Notes under the pieces: model-generated
Database searches by the model: none
The model's input: the letters and a program-made list of their open reading frames with translations, nothing else
What the model was told of the DNA's origin: nothing
Position numbers and translations under genes: made by a program
Shown here: positions 1 to 12,800 of the stretch, piece after piece
Numbering within the stretch: position 1 is the stretch's first letter
Layout: each line of letters opens with the position of its first letter
From: Mauremys mutica
Lineage: Eukaryota; Chordata; Testudines; Geoemydidae
Direction of reading: 5' to 3'
DNA: 64,000 nt
Assembly (NCBI RefSeq): GCF_020497125.1
Contig: NC_059084.1
Coordinates: 9,885,501-9,949,500, forward strand

Positions 1-125
1 GTTACGGGATGGATCACTTGATGATTACCTGTTCTGTTAATTCCCTATGAAGCACCTGGCATTGGCCACTGTCAGAAGACAGGATACTCTCTAGACGGAT
101 CTTTGACCCAGTATGGTCGTTCTTA
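1..125 (+). repeat. CR1/L3-like retroelement 3' tail
   Basis: Contains GGCATTGGCCACTGTCAGAA, then ACCCAGTATGGTCGTTCTTATG, a tail I recognise as recurring in turtle and other reptile genomes. Truncated by the window start. Family name is uncertain. Confidence 0.55.
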
Positions 126-989
126 TGACAGATATATTAAAATAATATACATGTTTTAGTTGTGAGAGAGAACTGTAAAGTCTGAACATTGTGTCCATAT
201 ACCTAAAAATATTTGGTCAAAGTAAATTATTCTGCATCTTAATATATAAAGTGTTTAAAATGTATTCATATTCTCATTTTATTATAGCTTGTACATGATA
301 CCAACAGTGAAGGTATGTACAAAAATCAGCATTTAAGTTACTATTAGTTTGCTAATCATATCCACTTTTTGATTGATCACTAATGAAATAGCTTCTTTAT
401 ATTACTGGCAAAGGATCTGATCTAGTTAAAATCTATGACCTTTGAAACCATGTGTATTCTGGAAGGTCTTGGTTATTTGATCTAGTATGGAACCCTCCAA
501 ACAAACAAACATTTGTGGAGCCACCTAGAAACACAAGAGCTCAAACAAATGAGCTTTTTAAGTCCTTGAGAAATTAAAGCTCCTCACTTGCAGATACCAG
601 TGTGAAGGTAGCAGAAAGTGTTCCCACAATATGTTGAAGCAGTTCTCCTATGTGGTCATGACTGAAGCATGTGCATACAGAATTGTGTTTTGCCAAACGT
701 GACATTTGTTAAATTGCTGTAGCAACTATTAAGCACATTCTTTTTCAAGTATGTGGGCAAAATCAGCATCTTTCAATCAAGTGTCCATTGGTCCACACCA
801 GTGCCATGCATGTCCTCGTGCCCCCCCCCACCCAAGATCATGAAGGGCAGAGTGGCTGCAACTGTTTTTGTTTCCTCTTACCGTCCATGGCAGCGAGAGG
901 GAACTAGTGCTGTGTGCCTGCTACCCTTTAGAAGATTTCTCTTCTACCAGTAGTTATCTACTTACAGTTAGATTTCCCTAAATACTTCT
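126..989. other. Intron sequence, nothing recognised
   Basis: AT-rich SYCP2 intron before window exon 1. No splice-bounded exon, repeat or RNA seen. Sense sequence from about 840 to 990 could be more of the old DIRS relic, but no protein match shows. Confidence 0.4.
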
Positions 990-2450
990 CCTTTATTGTT
1001 TTGCTTTTCTGATTCAGATAAAAAAACAGAACAACTCCAACCCTCCACCCCCAGATTTTCTAAATTTCTCCTGTCTGATCAAAGGCAGATCCCATTAGGA
1101 GGTGCTGCAGCCTTGAACTATGTCCTTCAGTCATTCACTCAGCTGGGCCTCATAGCTAACTATAAGAAATCATCTCTCATTCCCGCACAGACAAAAGAAT
1201 TCATAGGAGCTGTATGCAACTCCAAAAATGGCAAAGTCATATGTTTCTGAAGACAGATTTGTCTCTTTAGTTGATAATCACCCCCGTATCAAATTGAAGC
1301 CAGCAACGATAGCACGGAACTATCTCAGACTTTAGGCCACCTGTCAGCCTGTACTTGATGCTGCTTGCCAGGCTTTACCATCATCTATTACAAGCCTGGC
1401 TAAGGTTGGAGTATTGCCCTATGAGATGTGCATGCAGATTGTTGTTTCATCACACAGTCTGTCATCTCTGAACTGAAGACCCCACTCTGACCCCCAGAAA
1501 TTTCAGAGAGGGGTCTTTCTCCTACAAAGACACTGATCATGGATGCATTGGAGACAGGTTGGGACATGCATTTTGCCACCTCTAAATACAAGGAACTTGT
1601 TCTCAAAAGGATATGACTCTTCACATACATGTTCTGAAGCGAAGAGTGATCAGAGTAGCTTGCATGGCATTCTATCCTGTCCTGTGAAATTCCACAATGC
1701 AGATTCCCACAGACAACACATCTGCAGAGTACTCTGTAAGCAAGGAAGGAGGTGCTGCTCATCACCTCTGTATCAACAGGTTATCAGATTATGGATATGA
1801 TGTCAACAACAGGGAATAACCCCAAGAACTCTTCATCTCCCAGGAGTCAACAACAATCTAGGAGACTTTCTAAATAGACAATCCATGACCAACTGCAAAG
1901 GATATCTGAAGAGCTCCATCATCAAGCCAATATTTCACCAGTGAGGCAATTCAATAATAGTCCGATTTGATAGCAGTGACAATGTGGAATGTCCAGCCTT
2001 TTGTTCTAGGGCAAGCATGAGCCCTTGAACAAAAGAACCTTCCTCATACCATGAGATCAAGGACTCATGTATATCTTTCCAATCCCCTTGATTCCCCGAG
2101 TGACATACAAGATCAGACAGACTGTAATGATACTAATCCTGATGTCTCCATGTTGGTTTTGACAATGCTAGTTATTTTCTCCACGTCTATTTTGTCTCCT
2201 ATGCCAATTCCAGTACAAAAGATCCTACTGCAAAGTAGGATGCTTTCCACAAGGAAAACATATTCCTGTAAGTGGAAAAGATATTTAATCTGGACAGCTC
2301 AACACAATCTTGACATGGTGAAGGCCCTTATTCCAAAAACCCTGGACTGTATTCAGCATTTAAAATATTCTGGCTTGTGGTCACTCTGCACTCTGAGGAA
2401 ATGCACAGTGCAGGCCTGGCCCACTACTATTTAAAAGGTTCTGAGCTCAT
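990..2450 (+). pseudogene. Ancient DIRS-type relic (RT, RNase H and recombinase fragments)
   Basis: Translated pieces follow the order of the intact element at 45664-51831. LGLIANYKKSSLIPAQTKEF with IGAV (near 1145-1215) matches the RT segment [36 protein letters not shown] (near 1840) matches the RNase H segment [35 protein letters not shown] (near 2248) matches the recombinase start [15 protein letters not shown]. Stops and frameshifts are frequent and the catalytic half of the recombinase is missing. It lies in the SYCP2 intron before window exon 1, in the sense direction, and is clearly the oldest of the four copies. Confidence 0.8.
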
Positions 2451-3250
2451 GTTTGTGGGGCACATGCATATCTAGAGCTGAATCCACACAGATGAGATCA
2501 AAGAATCTCATGTATAAGGTAAGCAGCCGTTCTTTTTGCATTTTAACTGCAATATATGGAATTTAAAATGTCCGTACACTAAATATCAGCAATCTTGTAT
2601 GACTTTGGAAAGGAATTATTAATATGGACTGTTTCACTTGTAAATAAAAGCATTTGTATTGGATATATAATAATGCTAGACTTGTGAATACTGTTGAAAT
2701 GTGTGCAAAACCTCTTAGTTCATGGATAAACTGCTTTTTTAACTTTTTTTTTTCTTAATTGATTAGGTAAAATACAAACATTAGAAAGCTTTATACTGAG
2801 AACATGTACCCTTGTTGCTGATGTAAGAATCAATATTTATATTCAGCAAGAGGTAACAAAAATTTAACCAACATTTTTATTAGTAGGCATTTAACAGAAG
2901 GTTGTGAATTTCCTTAGTAATTTAGCTAGACAGATGTTATGAAAAGGGGAAGAACAAAATATTTGTAGAAACATTTAATGATCTTGCCATCCCATCTCTC
3001 TAAGAATGTACAAAAGTTTACTTGCCTAGACTAGAAATTCCATTTTAGGCAATAAAATACAAAGTATATGCTATTTGTCATACAAATACTATGGTGATAA
3101 GCATCATATACAAGCATATAAAATAATACGCTATATTGCAATTGCCAGAAATATCTCTCTTTAATGTCTGTTAATGTAAAATGGTTAATAAATTGTATCT
3201 ATAGTATACAGTATTTAACATAGTATGCTTTCATGTCAATAAAATATCTT

Positions 3251-3325
3251 GGGTGAAATTGTGCCCCCGTTGAAATCAATGGGAGTTTTCCCATTGACTT
3301 CAGTAGGGCCAGGATTTCATTCCTT
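3251..3325. repeat. Short palindromic CAATGGGAGTT repeat
   Basis: GTTGAAATCAATGGGAGTTT is followed by its near inverse CCCATTGACTTCAGTAGGGC and AGGATTTCA. The arms pair into a hairpin. The same motif recurs elsewhere in the window; I cannot name the family. Confidence 0.5.
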
Positions 3326-3797
3326 GGGTATGAAACTATTATAAAATCATGACCTTTTATAGAAAGACACTCTCCATTAAGGACTAAATTTTCAAAAGCC
3401 CAGCCTTTTTTATGGATACAAATTGCCCACATTTGTTGCATCCATAAAAATTGCAGGTAATTTTAGCTCCAGCAATGAATTGCAGGCACCCTGATTTACA
3501 TCAACAAGTCAGGATGTTGGCCTTTTAAGTGCTTATATTAGTGTCCATGTTAATGTAATTAATTGAAGTCCAATTGTGTTACTTTGAATTTACACTAGTG
3601 TAACTAAGATCGGCACCTGTCACTCTTTTATTTTGCTTTGTGTCACAACCTTTGTTATTTAAACATGTTCTTTTCTACTTAATATGTTGTAAACCTATAT
3701 CACTGTAGGCCCACAATGTAATGAGAGAATAATTTTAAAACTTTTAAAAAAAGTTTTAGTGTGTTTCTTTGTAAACATTCTTTTTTCCCCTCCTTAG

Positions 3798-3886
3798 GCT
3801 GTAAGAAAACTTAATTCAATGCTTGATACCATGCCTCGAGAAGCCAGAAAAAAGATTATTTCCACGAAGGAAATGTTCCTTGTCAT
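3798..3886 (+). CDS. SYCP2: SYCP2 exon 1 of window
   Basis: Acceptor TTAG, donor GTAATT. Starts in phase 0 and ends two bases into a codon. Encodes [19 protein letters not shown] and following residues, matching the human stretch with NAMLDKMPQDARK. It belongs to the N-terminal armadillo-like domain. Reading past the donor would hit a stop at once. Confidence 0.93.
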
Positions 3887-6800
3887 GTAATTAATTAATC
3901 TTTAATATACTTTTTATATGAATATTGTTTACATAGTTGTGAAGAAAACTTTTTACACCTGACTATTTTATTGGATCCATTTATAACTATACAAACGTAA
4001 GCTCTATTCAACCCATGATTGCCTTCATCACTACATAGCACATTGAGACTGCACTTTAGTCCATGCATGTAATTCTTCCTTGGATGCTCAGATCTGCCCT
4101 TCTCTCAGTCATAGCTGAGTCCACCTCACCTAATTGTCCTAAAATAATTGGTTCTTGGGAATCACTTCTGAGGAGTCTTTACAAATGCACTGATTGGCGG
4201 TAGATTGTTCATCTAGGGAAATGTCTTGAAAGGTCTGCATAGCCAAAAGAGAAATCTCCAGGCTGACAGGTCAGAAACAGAAACATGGAGCTGTCATCCA
4301 TGAAGAAAGATCCATGGAGTCTGTGAAAAAATATTGTGATTTCAGAGGAGTGGAATGTGGAAGATAGAAGGAGGCTACCAGCACCTTTTTCATATGAGTA
4401 GACCCTCTCCATGGGGAGGGATGATACCGCTATATAGGATCAGCTGACCCTCTTTCCCCCCTACATTTGCCTTAGGTGGATTTGAAATGAGTGGCCCTTC
4501 ATTTCTTCCCTCAACTACAGGTTTGCTTCTGGTTTCTGTTTTTAAAAACATCTCAAGCATGTGGGACTTTTCCCAGTTTCCTCTGGTGGACATGGGGTTG
4601 GGGATTTATTGTGGCTCTAAAGTTTTTTTGCAGAGCCACAGTGGAGTGGCAGAGGAAGAAGTTTGGATTGCAAATCTAAATCTACACAATCCAAGTTCTT
4701 AAACAGAACAGGAAGTAATACCATATGTGGAGCGGGAAGCAGGAGGCATGGAGAGTTCATTTCTACAGTTCTTCACTACCACCCCCAAAGACTCAGAACA
4801 AAACAAATGCATCTAAAGGTCTTTCACATGCAATTAAGGATGCACACTAAACATTTGGCCTGTAAATTCCTACATTTTAAAATTACTAATTTGTCTGGAG
4901 CCAAAAACACTGCTGTTTCATGGATGATATATTGGCCCCATTGAAGTCAATAGCAAAACTATCAATGAGTTCAGTGGGACCAGGATTTCACTCCGTATTT
5001 TGAAAGTTATTCTCTCTGATGCCAATATAAGCTTTTCTTATGTACTTTTATATTGCCATTTTATTTGGGTCAAACTGAATCATCTACATTGTTTATTTCA
5101 CAGGAATGATATGGGAAAGAGAATTTTAGATGCTGGAGGTAAGCACAGAACCTCACTTAAGAGGTTCATTATTAAACTGTTTAATTACTTTGATGTTATA
5201 TACTCATTAAAAAGCCTGGCAATAAAAAAAGACAAGGATATAGTATTCAGTCACCTGAAAAATGTATTTTTCAGAATGGCAGCTAAAAATGGCACATATG
5301 CAGTACAATATACATTTAGAAATTTTAAAGCATTTGGAGTATTTTAGGCATATATATATATAATGCATAGCCAGCTCTATCAGTCCCTCCTGGCCTTCTC
5401 CACCATAGAAATTCCAAAATGAATTGAAATAGCGTGGACCTTTGAGGACCATTATCTGCCAGCACAGGTTAGAGCAGACGTCTGGCAGACAGTAAGCTGG
5501 TATACAGCCACCTCTCACCCTTTCACCTTCCATGTGTGTTGAGTTCTGTTCTGGTGCACCTGGGGATCTAGCCTGTAATACTTATTTTTGAATAGTAGTT
5601 TCTTTAGCAGCTTTATAGCCATTTTTGTAGGACATCACTGCATTATATGATGGCATTTTATTTAATATCAATGTAAGAACATCTAAAATGTACTTTTAGT
5701 TTCTTTTTAAGTTGAAATAGCTTTTTTATATAAGACCTTATATTCAACAATATTAGTATTTGTTTCCTACATATAAACTTTTAAGCTTGGCATTCTATTT
5801 AATAGTACTGTTGCTGTAAAATTATGTTATAGACTATGACTTGCAAGTAGCCATCACTGAAGCTTTATGCAGAATGACATCAGAAAAACAAAGAGGAGAA
5901 CTGGCACGTCAGTGGTTTTCTATGGAGTTTGTGACCAATGCATTTAAAGGAATTAAGGACTCTGAGTTTGAAACAGTAAGTCATATAAAAACACTAATTA
6001 TTTTCAGAGAGAGAAAATGTTACATTACTTAAAGGTGCTCTGCTTCTTAATAGGACTGCAGAAAATTTCTTAACCAGGTGAACGGAATGCTTGGAGACAA
6101 AAGAAGGTAAATGAGTATTGCTAAAGGAAAGATGTTTTCGGGTTGGAATTGAATGGCTATTCAGAAAGAAAATGTCAGGAAAAAAAACCCTTTTTAAATG
6201 AATTCTGAGCTACAATAATATTAGCAGAAGAACATGATGCTGCTCTGTTGCAAAAACAGCCAAGGTGCCATGCACAACTATAACATTTTAGAATCAATAA
6301 ATAGCAAATATAATGAGAAATGTTGAAGTGTTTGGTATATGTTCATTGCTGTTATCTTTTATAACTAGATGCTGGGTTTATAAAATTCCCAAGTGTGTGT
6401 TTATAAAAACATAACTTCAAGTTAGGGTTGTTAGGGAATAATTATTTTGAGAAATACATACAAAGAGTATTACAGTTTTTAAAAATAACTAAGAAATAAG
6501 AAACAGAAGTGTTCAGTTCTCTATCTTTGGTGCAAGATGAATGGAAACAAGGTCATATATGCATTGTTTGCAATCACATTCTTGATGTCTTTACTGCAAG
6601 ATCCTTAGTCCTGGAAGAAGGTGGCTCTCTTAGGTACTATGGGTCAGATTATCACTGATTCCAATAGACCTACACCAATTTACATCAGCTGAGAATCTGG
6701 CTATGGGTATTTATCCCATGATTCCTTTTTTTTAAGGGTATTTTTAGACTGAGATAATGCACTAGTCCAGGATGATACCTATTGGAGAGGTCAGACCTAG

Positions 6801-9800
6801 CAGAGGTGAAGAAATATAAATATATGTTGAGGGTACTCCACATGTCATTTTAGTCTTATGAGTTGGCAGGATAGTTAAGTGATTGTGTGATTTGCTCTCA
6901 TGTCAAGGGTTTATTCAGTTCTTATTTTAAAATTATTGTAGCCAAATTCTGTTTTTGCTTAAATTGTGAGGCTGCATTGTGGAAAACTGGAAAATAGTTA
7001 TATTTTTATAACTATCATATGCCCCTCATTGTATCTTTGTCATATTATCCTGCATGAATGCATAGTTAGATGAAAGGAGTTGTTTAGGAAGCCAGGCAGG
7101 AAAAATAAAACAATGGCCTCAGTGAGGAGCTGCTCCTCATGCAATAGCCAGATTTATAGCTGTGAAGAGGGAATCTTCAGCTGGCAGCTGGGCCAACTCT
7201 GGCAGCTGGGCCAAGATCCTAGAAGATCAAAAGACCTGACCACTTGAAAAGGTGCCACTGCAAGGCTCTGAGGAGTGGTCAGCATGCCATGAAGTTGACA
7301 CAGAAAGTTTGTGCTGCAGGCTGGCAGAGACTGATTGTGAGCCAGGATCATAAAATCTTAAAAATGTAGAGCTGGAAGGGACCTCAAGAGGTCATCTAGT
7401 CCACCTCCCTCCCTCCCCAAACAGAAAGCAGTCTACAATTTGATCTCCAAGAGAATAGGAGACACCAAAGCTATGTCATGTCTACCTAGGGGCTCAAGGG
7501 GAACGCCAAGCATGGACAAGACAATATGTGTGTAGGTCTCTTTGTTACTTTAATCCACTTCTCTAAGCATTGTGTACCTTTTGGCAAAATAAATCATCCT
7601 TTGTTTTGGAGAAGCTGCTTCTGTGTCACTATATAGTGTTATTATCCAGAGGCTGCCAGAGAAAAACCCTTCGAGATGCCAAGCCCATTGGGCCAACTAA
7701 GTAACATGGTTGGCAAACAGAGGGAGGATGTAACCCAAAGACTGTGTCAGAGAGTGGTTGGGCCTTTCGGCCCCATCCCAAAGAGAAGTGAAGGCACTAG
7801 CCTGTCACTTAAAAGAGATGCACTTGGGGGACAGGGAAAGAGAGGCTCTCAGCAGCAGCAGCCTATCCAGGGACTGTGACATGTATAAATGTAATTTTTA
7901 ATGTTTTTAGAGTGAAATTTTTGAATAGTCAATCTTCCTAGACTGTCCCACTGATTGTTTTCAACTCTTTTTCTCTGAAGTAGAATTTTTTGGCAGAGGG
8001 GAGGGGAACTAACCCATTTTTTTATGTTGTTCTAGTCTAGGTATAAAATAATGTAAATAATTTTGCAAAAAGATTTACTAGATATTTTTCTTTTAGAGTT
8101 TTTACATATCCTTGTTTGTCAGCAATCCTTGATAAATATGAGGTAAGTTACAACTTCATTGTGAATTGTATAGATTTTCTCTTAATACAACTGATGTATA
8201 GTTCTGTCTGTAAGTTGAGAACAATTGGGACTAAGTAGAGAGTAAAAAAAAGATTATTTTAAAGTGCTATACAGACATCTTGTATGTATTTAAGATTTGT
8301 TTAAATTGTTTAAATTACCTACTTTTGTGTTATAATACATTTATTTTGAGAACCTTCTGTTCCTCCTAAGTTAATTTTTAAAATATATTTTAGCTACAGA
8401 TACCTTTGGATGAAAATCTTGAAGAATTTTGGATTGATTTTAATGTTGGTAGCCGAAGTATATCCTTCTATGTTGCAGCAGATGATGAAGTAAGCTAACT
8501 TTCCCTGACCATATGGAAAATATTTTTTTTTCCAAACAAAACAATCAGCCTGAAAAGAGATGTTCTCAGCACTATTGTGAAACTGGAGAGTGAATTGCAA
8601 ACCAGTACAGTTCATTTTAAAATAAGTGCTCAGTGGAAATACATAGATGGTATCTCACTTATTCTTAAAACAGAAATATTAACAGAAAATGAATGGCAAG
8701 TATCAATTTACGGCATTATTCAACAAGGTTTTTACATACTTGGAAATTGTGGCCCACATTTTGTAATATGTTTATACACACAATTTCCTGTGCAGTTCTA
8801 TGCCTAAATTGTTTGAAAATCTGTTCTTGTGTGTCCCCTCATTCAAATAGGCAGTGGCATTACTGATCGTTCAGCCATAATACATCAGTTCAACTTCAGT
8901 TGGGATTCTTTCACTTTCTAAATCCCTTACATTTTTGTACACATCAGATGTGTACAACTTCAGAATAGTAAAAATTAAAGGCTGTTAAAACTAAGAATTT
9001 CCCTTCTGAATCTAATTTGCAGCTGTTCATTGCTGAATGAGTCTGCATCAAATGTCCTGGTTTCATCTTTGGAAATGTAACTCACACTGTTGCCAGATAT
9101 CATAAGTTCTTGTACTGGTGAGTCTGAGCGTTCAGATGTGAGAAATATCTTTCCTTTTATAGAATTTTAGTTTCTGCATTTCAGCTCCTTCGTTCAGAAT
9201 ACATTCTTTCCATCCATTCCAGTTTGTTCTGAATTGATGGATTTGAAATCTCAATAAAAAAACTGTCACAAATGTCTTGATGTTCCAGGATGTTATAGTT
9301 AAAGAATAATTGTAATAATGCACATTTACATTTAATTAATTTATCATTTAATATGAGTTTTTATTTTCAAAACATCTTGTTTTTTGTTTGAGGATCATCA
9401 ATGGGAAACAGTCAGCATACCTGAGGAAGAGGTAGAAATGTACAGTCTTGAAGGTATTGACACACATGAATGTATTCTTATACTCCTGAATTATTCTGTC
9501 TACCTAACTATAAATTAATTTTGTATTCTGAATTACTCTGGATGGAATCCTAAAGTCCTTACTCAGTTCTTAAATGAGCAAAATTCTCATTGCTTTCAGG
9601 AACTTCAAACCCTTGCATTTATATAGGTACTGATTTGTCGTTCATAGCACAGTTGCTCTGCAAAATGCATGCTTAATTTGCTTGTGCAGTTACCACAGCT
9701 GCATACATATTTTGGGTGACTGTCCACAAGTGGCTAATTGTGATTTCTTTGCATAAATTATTATATTTGGACATGCACATTAAATATACAGTTTTGACTT

Positions 9801-12800
9801 ATTTTAAAATGTTATAAAATTACTTATAAACATATATTAAGAAAAAGCCCACAGCATGAAAGAGTGATGCATTATAAATTATAAAACTCTTTGAATCCTG
9901 ATTTATGAAATTATTGCAAAATTTTGGAAAATATAATAGTATTGCAAGGATTTTATTGGGAGAATAAAATTAACTTGTTCTACTATTATAGTTATTGTGA
10001 AAGAGAATATAAATATTAATTGAGCTTGATTTCTTAAGGGCCTTGTAGTCACTTAAACCTTTACAAAACGGGTGCAAAATGTTATCAGATTGGAATTCTG
10101 TACTCATGTACAACACTGTCAGTATTTTACACCTATTTGTCATTTTACAGAGGTGTTACCAACTACACGAACTTCAAGGCAGTGAATGCTCTGGCCCTTT
10201 TTCCAGAGCATTATAAAAAATGTAAAGAATTAAACCGTACTTTCTAGAGTACTTATTAATTAGTCTGAAAACGCAGTAAATATATTTTTAAAGAAATTTT
10301 TGAAGGTTTAAAGTACTTTTATTTGTGAGAAAAATAACTTTTTCATACAGTTGAACGTTGAATTGTTTCATTTAAATACAATCCAATTTAGCTTTGATTA
10401 GAGAGCAGCAGGTAGGCAAATTGAGAACTCTACATTTCAACTGAGTTTCATGTTCTTTCAAGTGCTAAACAAGAAGTGTTTGAAGCCTAATGAATGCTTC
10501 ATCTTTATGCAGAAAAAGAGTCAAAGAAGTTACTAACAATAATTCTAAAAAATCCAGTAGCTGTGGGTAATCAAGAAGGAGAGCAAATGTTCCTATATTT
10601 TGATCCTGTCTTGGAAATCATGGAAGTGGCCCGAAAGGTTTATGGTGCAAATAAATGTAAGGTAAGGCTGAAATTTTCTTCCTCTTTCAGCATTTTCTGT
10701 CCAGCTGGAACAAAAAATGATTCCACTGTGGATCTGTTATTTTAAAATGGTTTCTTTATTGATACTTGCTATGTATTGAGATGCTTGCTAACATTTTCAC
10801 AATAGATGCTCCAGCATTTCCATTGTAAGCTTTTCTGTTAAGGGTTAACATCTTTTAAAATATACTACAATTGAATTTAATGGGCTATAATGGGAGTTTA
10901 ATTGGAGATGCTAGAGGTTGAGACGAAGATTTATAGTATTGTGTGTCTGAAAAAATGTATGCAATTATTGGATGCATGCAAAGGCAGCGAATGCATTCAC
11001 ATGGACACTTAACTGTGTAGGTGAGAGGAGAGGGAGTTTGTTGTTACAGAGGACCAGAGAGGGAACTTGGGACCCTGGCCGATGGCCTGGAGGATGGAGA
11101 CCCCAGCGATCAGTGACCTGGTGACCCGGAGACCCAGCTCAGGAGTCACAGCTGGTTCAGGGGGGAGGGATAGCTCAGTGGTTTGAGCATTGGCTTGCTA
11201 AACCTTGAGGGGGCCATTTGGGGAACTGGAATAAAAATCTGGGGATTGGTCCTGCTTTGAGCAGGGGGTTGGACTAGATGACCTCCTGAGGTCCCTTCCA
11301 GCCCTAATATTCTATGATTTACCACTGTTATGAGCACAACCCTAGCAATTGTGCATGCAAACTAGCAACTAGGTAGTGTCTTTTTGAACAGGGACCTTTT
11401 TCCATTCTATTAATCTGGGCCTGAATTAATCTTAAACCAAATAACTAGCTTAATTCAGAATGTAAGAGGGCCTCCTTCTGACTCTGTCTACAAATCACAC
11501 AGAGACCCTTGTGCTGGTTCAACACCCTGTGCAGTTTATTTATAATTGAATCCCACCATACCTAGTGCCTTTACAAGCAGGGAGAGAACAGTCTCTCTCT
11601 TCCTCTCACTACCAGATTTCTTCCCTTTTCACTTCCTTCCTGTGTCTATTTGTGGGCTCTGGCTAATGGCTTAATTAGCCTTTCTGCCCTGCCCCATACA
11701 CAAATTAGGCACAGGTCTGGCTTGTCGGCTCCAATCTGCTTTGCCTGATTGGAGCTGCTGTGAACAGAGTGCTGACTCTGCGTTTCATACCTAGCACTCT
11801 GTCACACAGAAGCAGTACAAACCTCTGTATACAGTATGCCTCAGCTCAGTCTGATCTGGAGGTGCAAGTCTAGCTCACTCTCCATGCCATTCAGTCTCTA
11901 CCAACTTTACTAAGACTAACATCAGTGATCCCAATCATGATGATTTTCTTTTTATTATGTGGACACCTGTCTACTAGGAATTACACTACGATCTTCAATT
12001 TATTTCATGTAGGCTATAAAACAACAAAGAGATGCTAGCTACTTTTAGTCACTACTGCCCTAGATCTAATATCCCATGTTATGATATTTTCTCTTAGCCA
12101 GCCAGTCCTTTCCCTACTTCCAGGCATTTACAGCTTGGCCATAAGAGTTTGCTGTAGACTAAAACCAAATACACAAGGTCTCCATGTGGAAGCAAATTTT
12201 TAAAGTAAGTCTCTTCTAAAAGTCTCCCCAACTGCCAAAACTTCAGGCTAAAAAACAAATGAGGAACTGAGCTTCTTATTAATGAACAAAAGTGTTCATT
12301 ATCTCCATTGATCAGGATTAAAAAACATAATCGACCACTTTTTGCTTGTCAGAGCTGGAGCTTTATTTTTCAGTGTTGATTTTTTAATTCATGCACACAG
12401 AGCAACAGTGGAAGGGCATATTTCCAGAAATACCTGATTTATGAGGCAGTAGCAAAGCTGTTAATATTTATAGCATCCCCAATCACAGGCGCCGACTTTT
12501 CAAATTGCCAGGGGGTGCTCGACCCCTGGGTCCGCCCCAGGCCCCGCCCCCACTCCACCCCTTCCTCCAAGGCCTTGCCCCACCTCTTCCCACTCTCACT
12601 TCACCCCCACCACGCCTCTTCCCGCCCAGGTCCGCCCCCTCCCCTGAGCATGTCTCATCCCCGTTCCTCTCCCCTCCCGCTAAGCCTCCCTGCACACTGC
12701 GAAACAGCTGATTACAACAGGCGGGAGGCACTGGAAGGAAGGGGAGGTGCTGATCCACGGGGCCCGCCGGCAAGTGGGAAGCGCTGGGAGGAGTTGATGG

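Larger units (their letters stand above)
2451..5103. other. Introns around exon 1, mostly unexplained
   Basis: Apart from exon 1 and the palindromic repeats, 2451-3250 is AT-rich with nothing recognised. 4020-4700 is less AT-rich and may be an eroded retroelement, but no motif supports it. Confidence 0.35.
6107..10512. other. Introns of exons 4-8, little content
   Basis: Besides exons, the CR1 tail and the LTR-like stretch (7343-7900), these introns are AT-rich. A weak palindromic motif lies at 6645-6710 (GGGTCAGATTATCACTGATT and TACATCAGCTGAGAATCTGG). 8490-9392 and 9454-10512 hold nothing I recognise. Confidence 0.35.

Noticed and set aside
11160..11195. Possible tRNA gene
   Set aside because: Only the A-box half is present, and it runs into a CR1-like tail. 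It is a SINE head without a B box.
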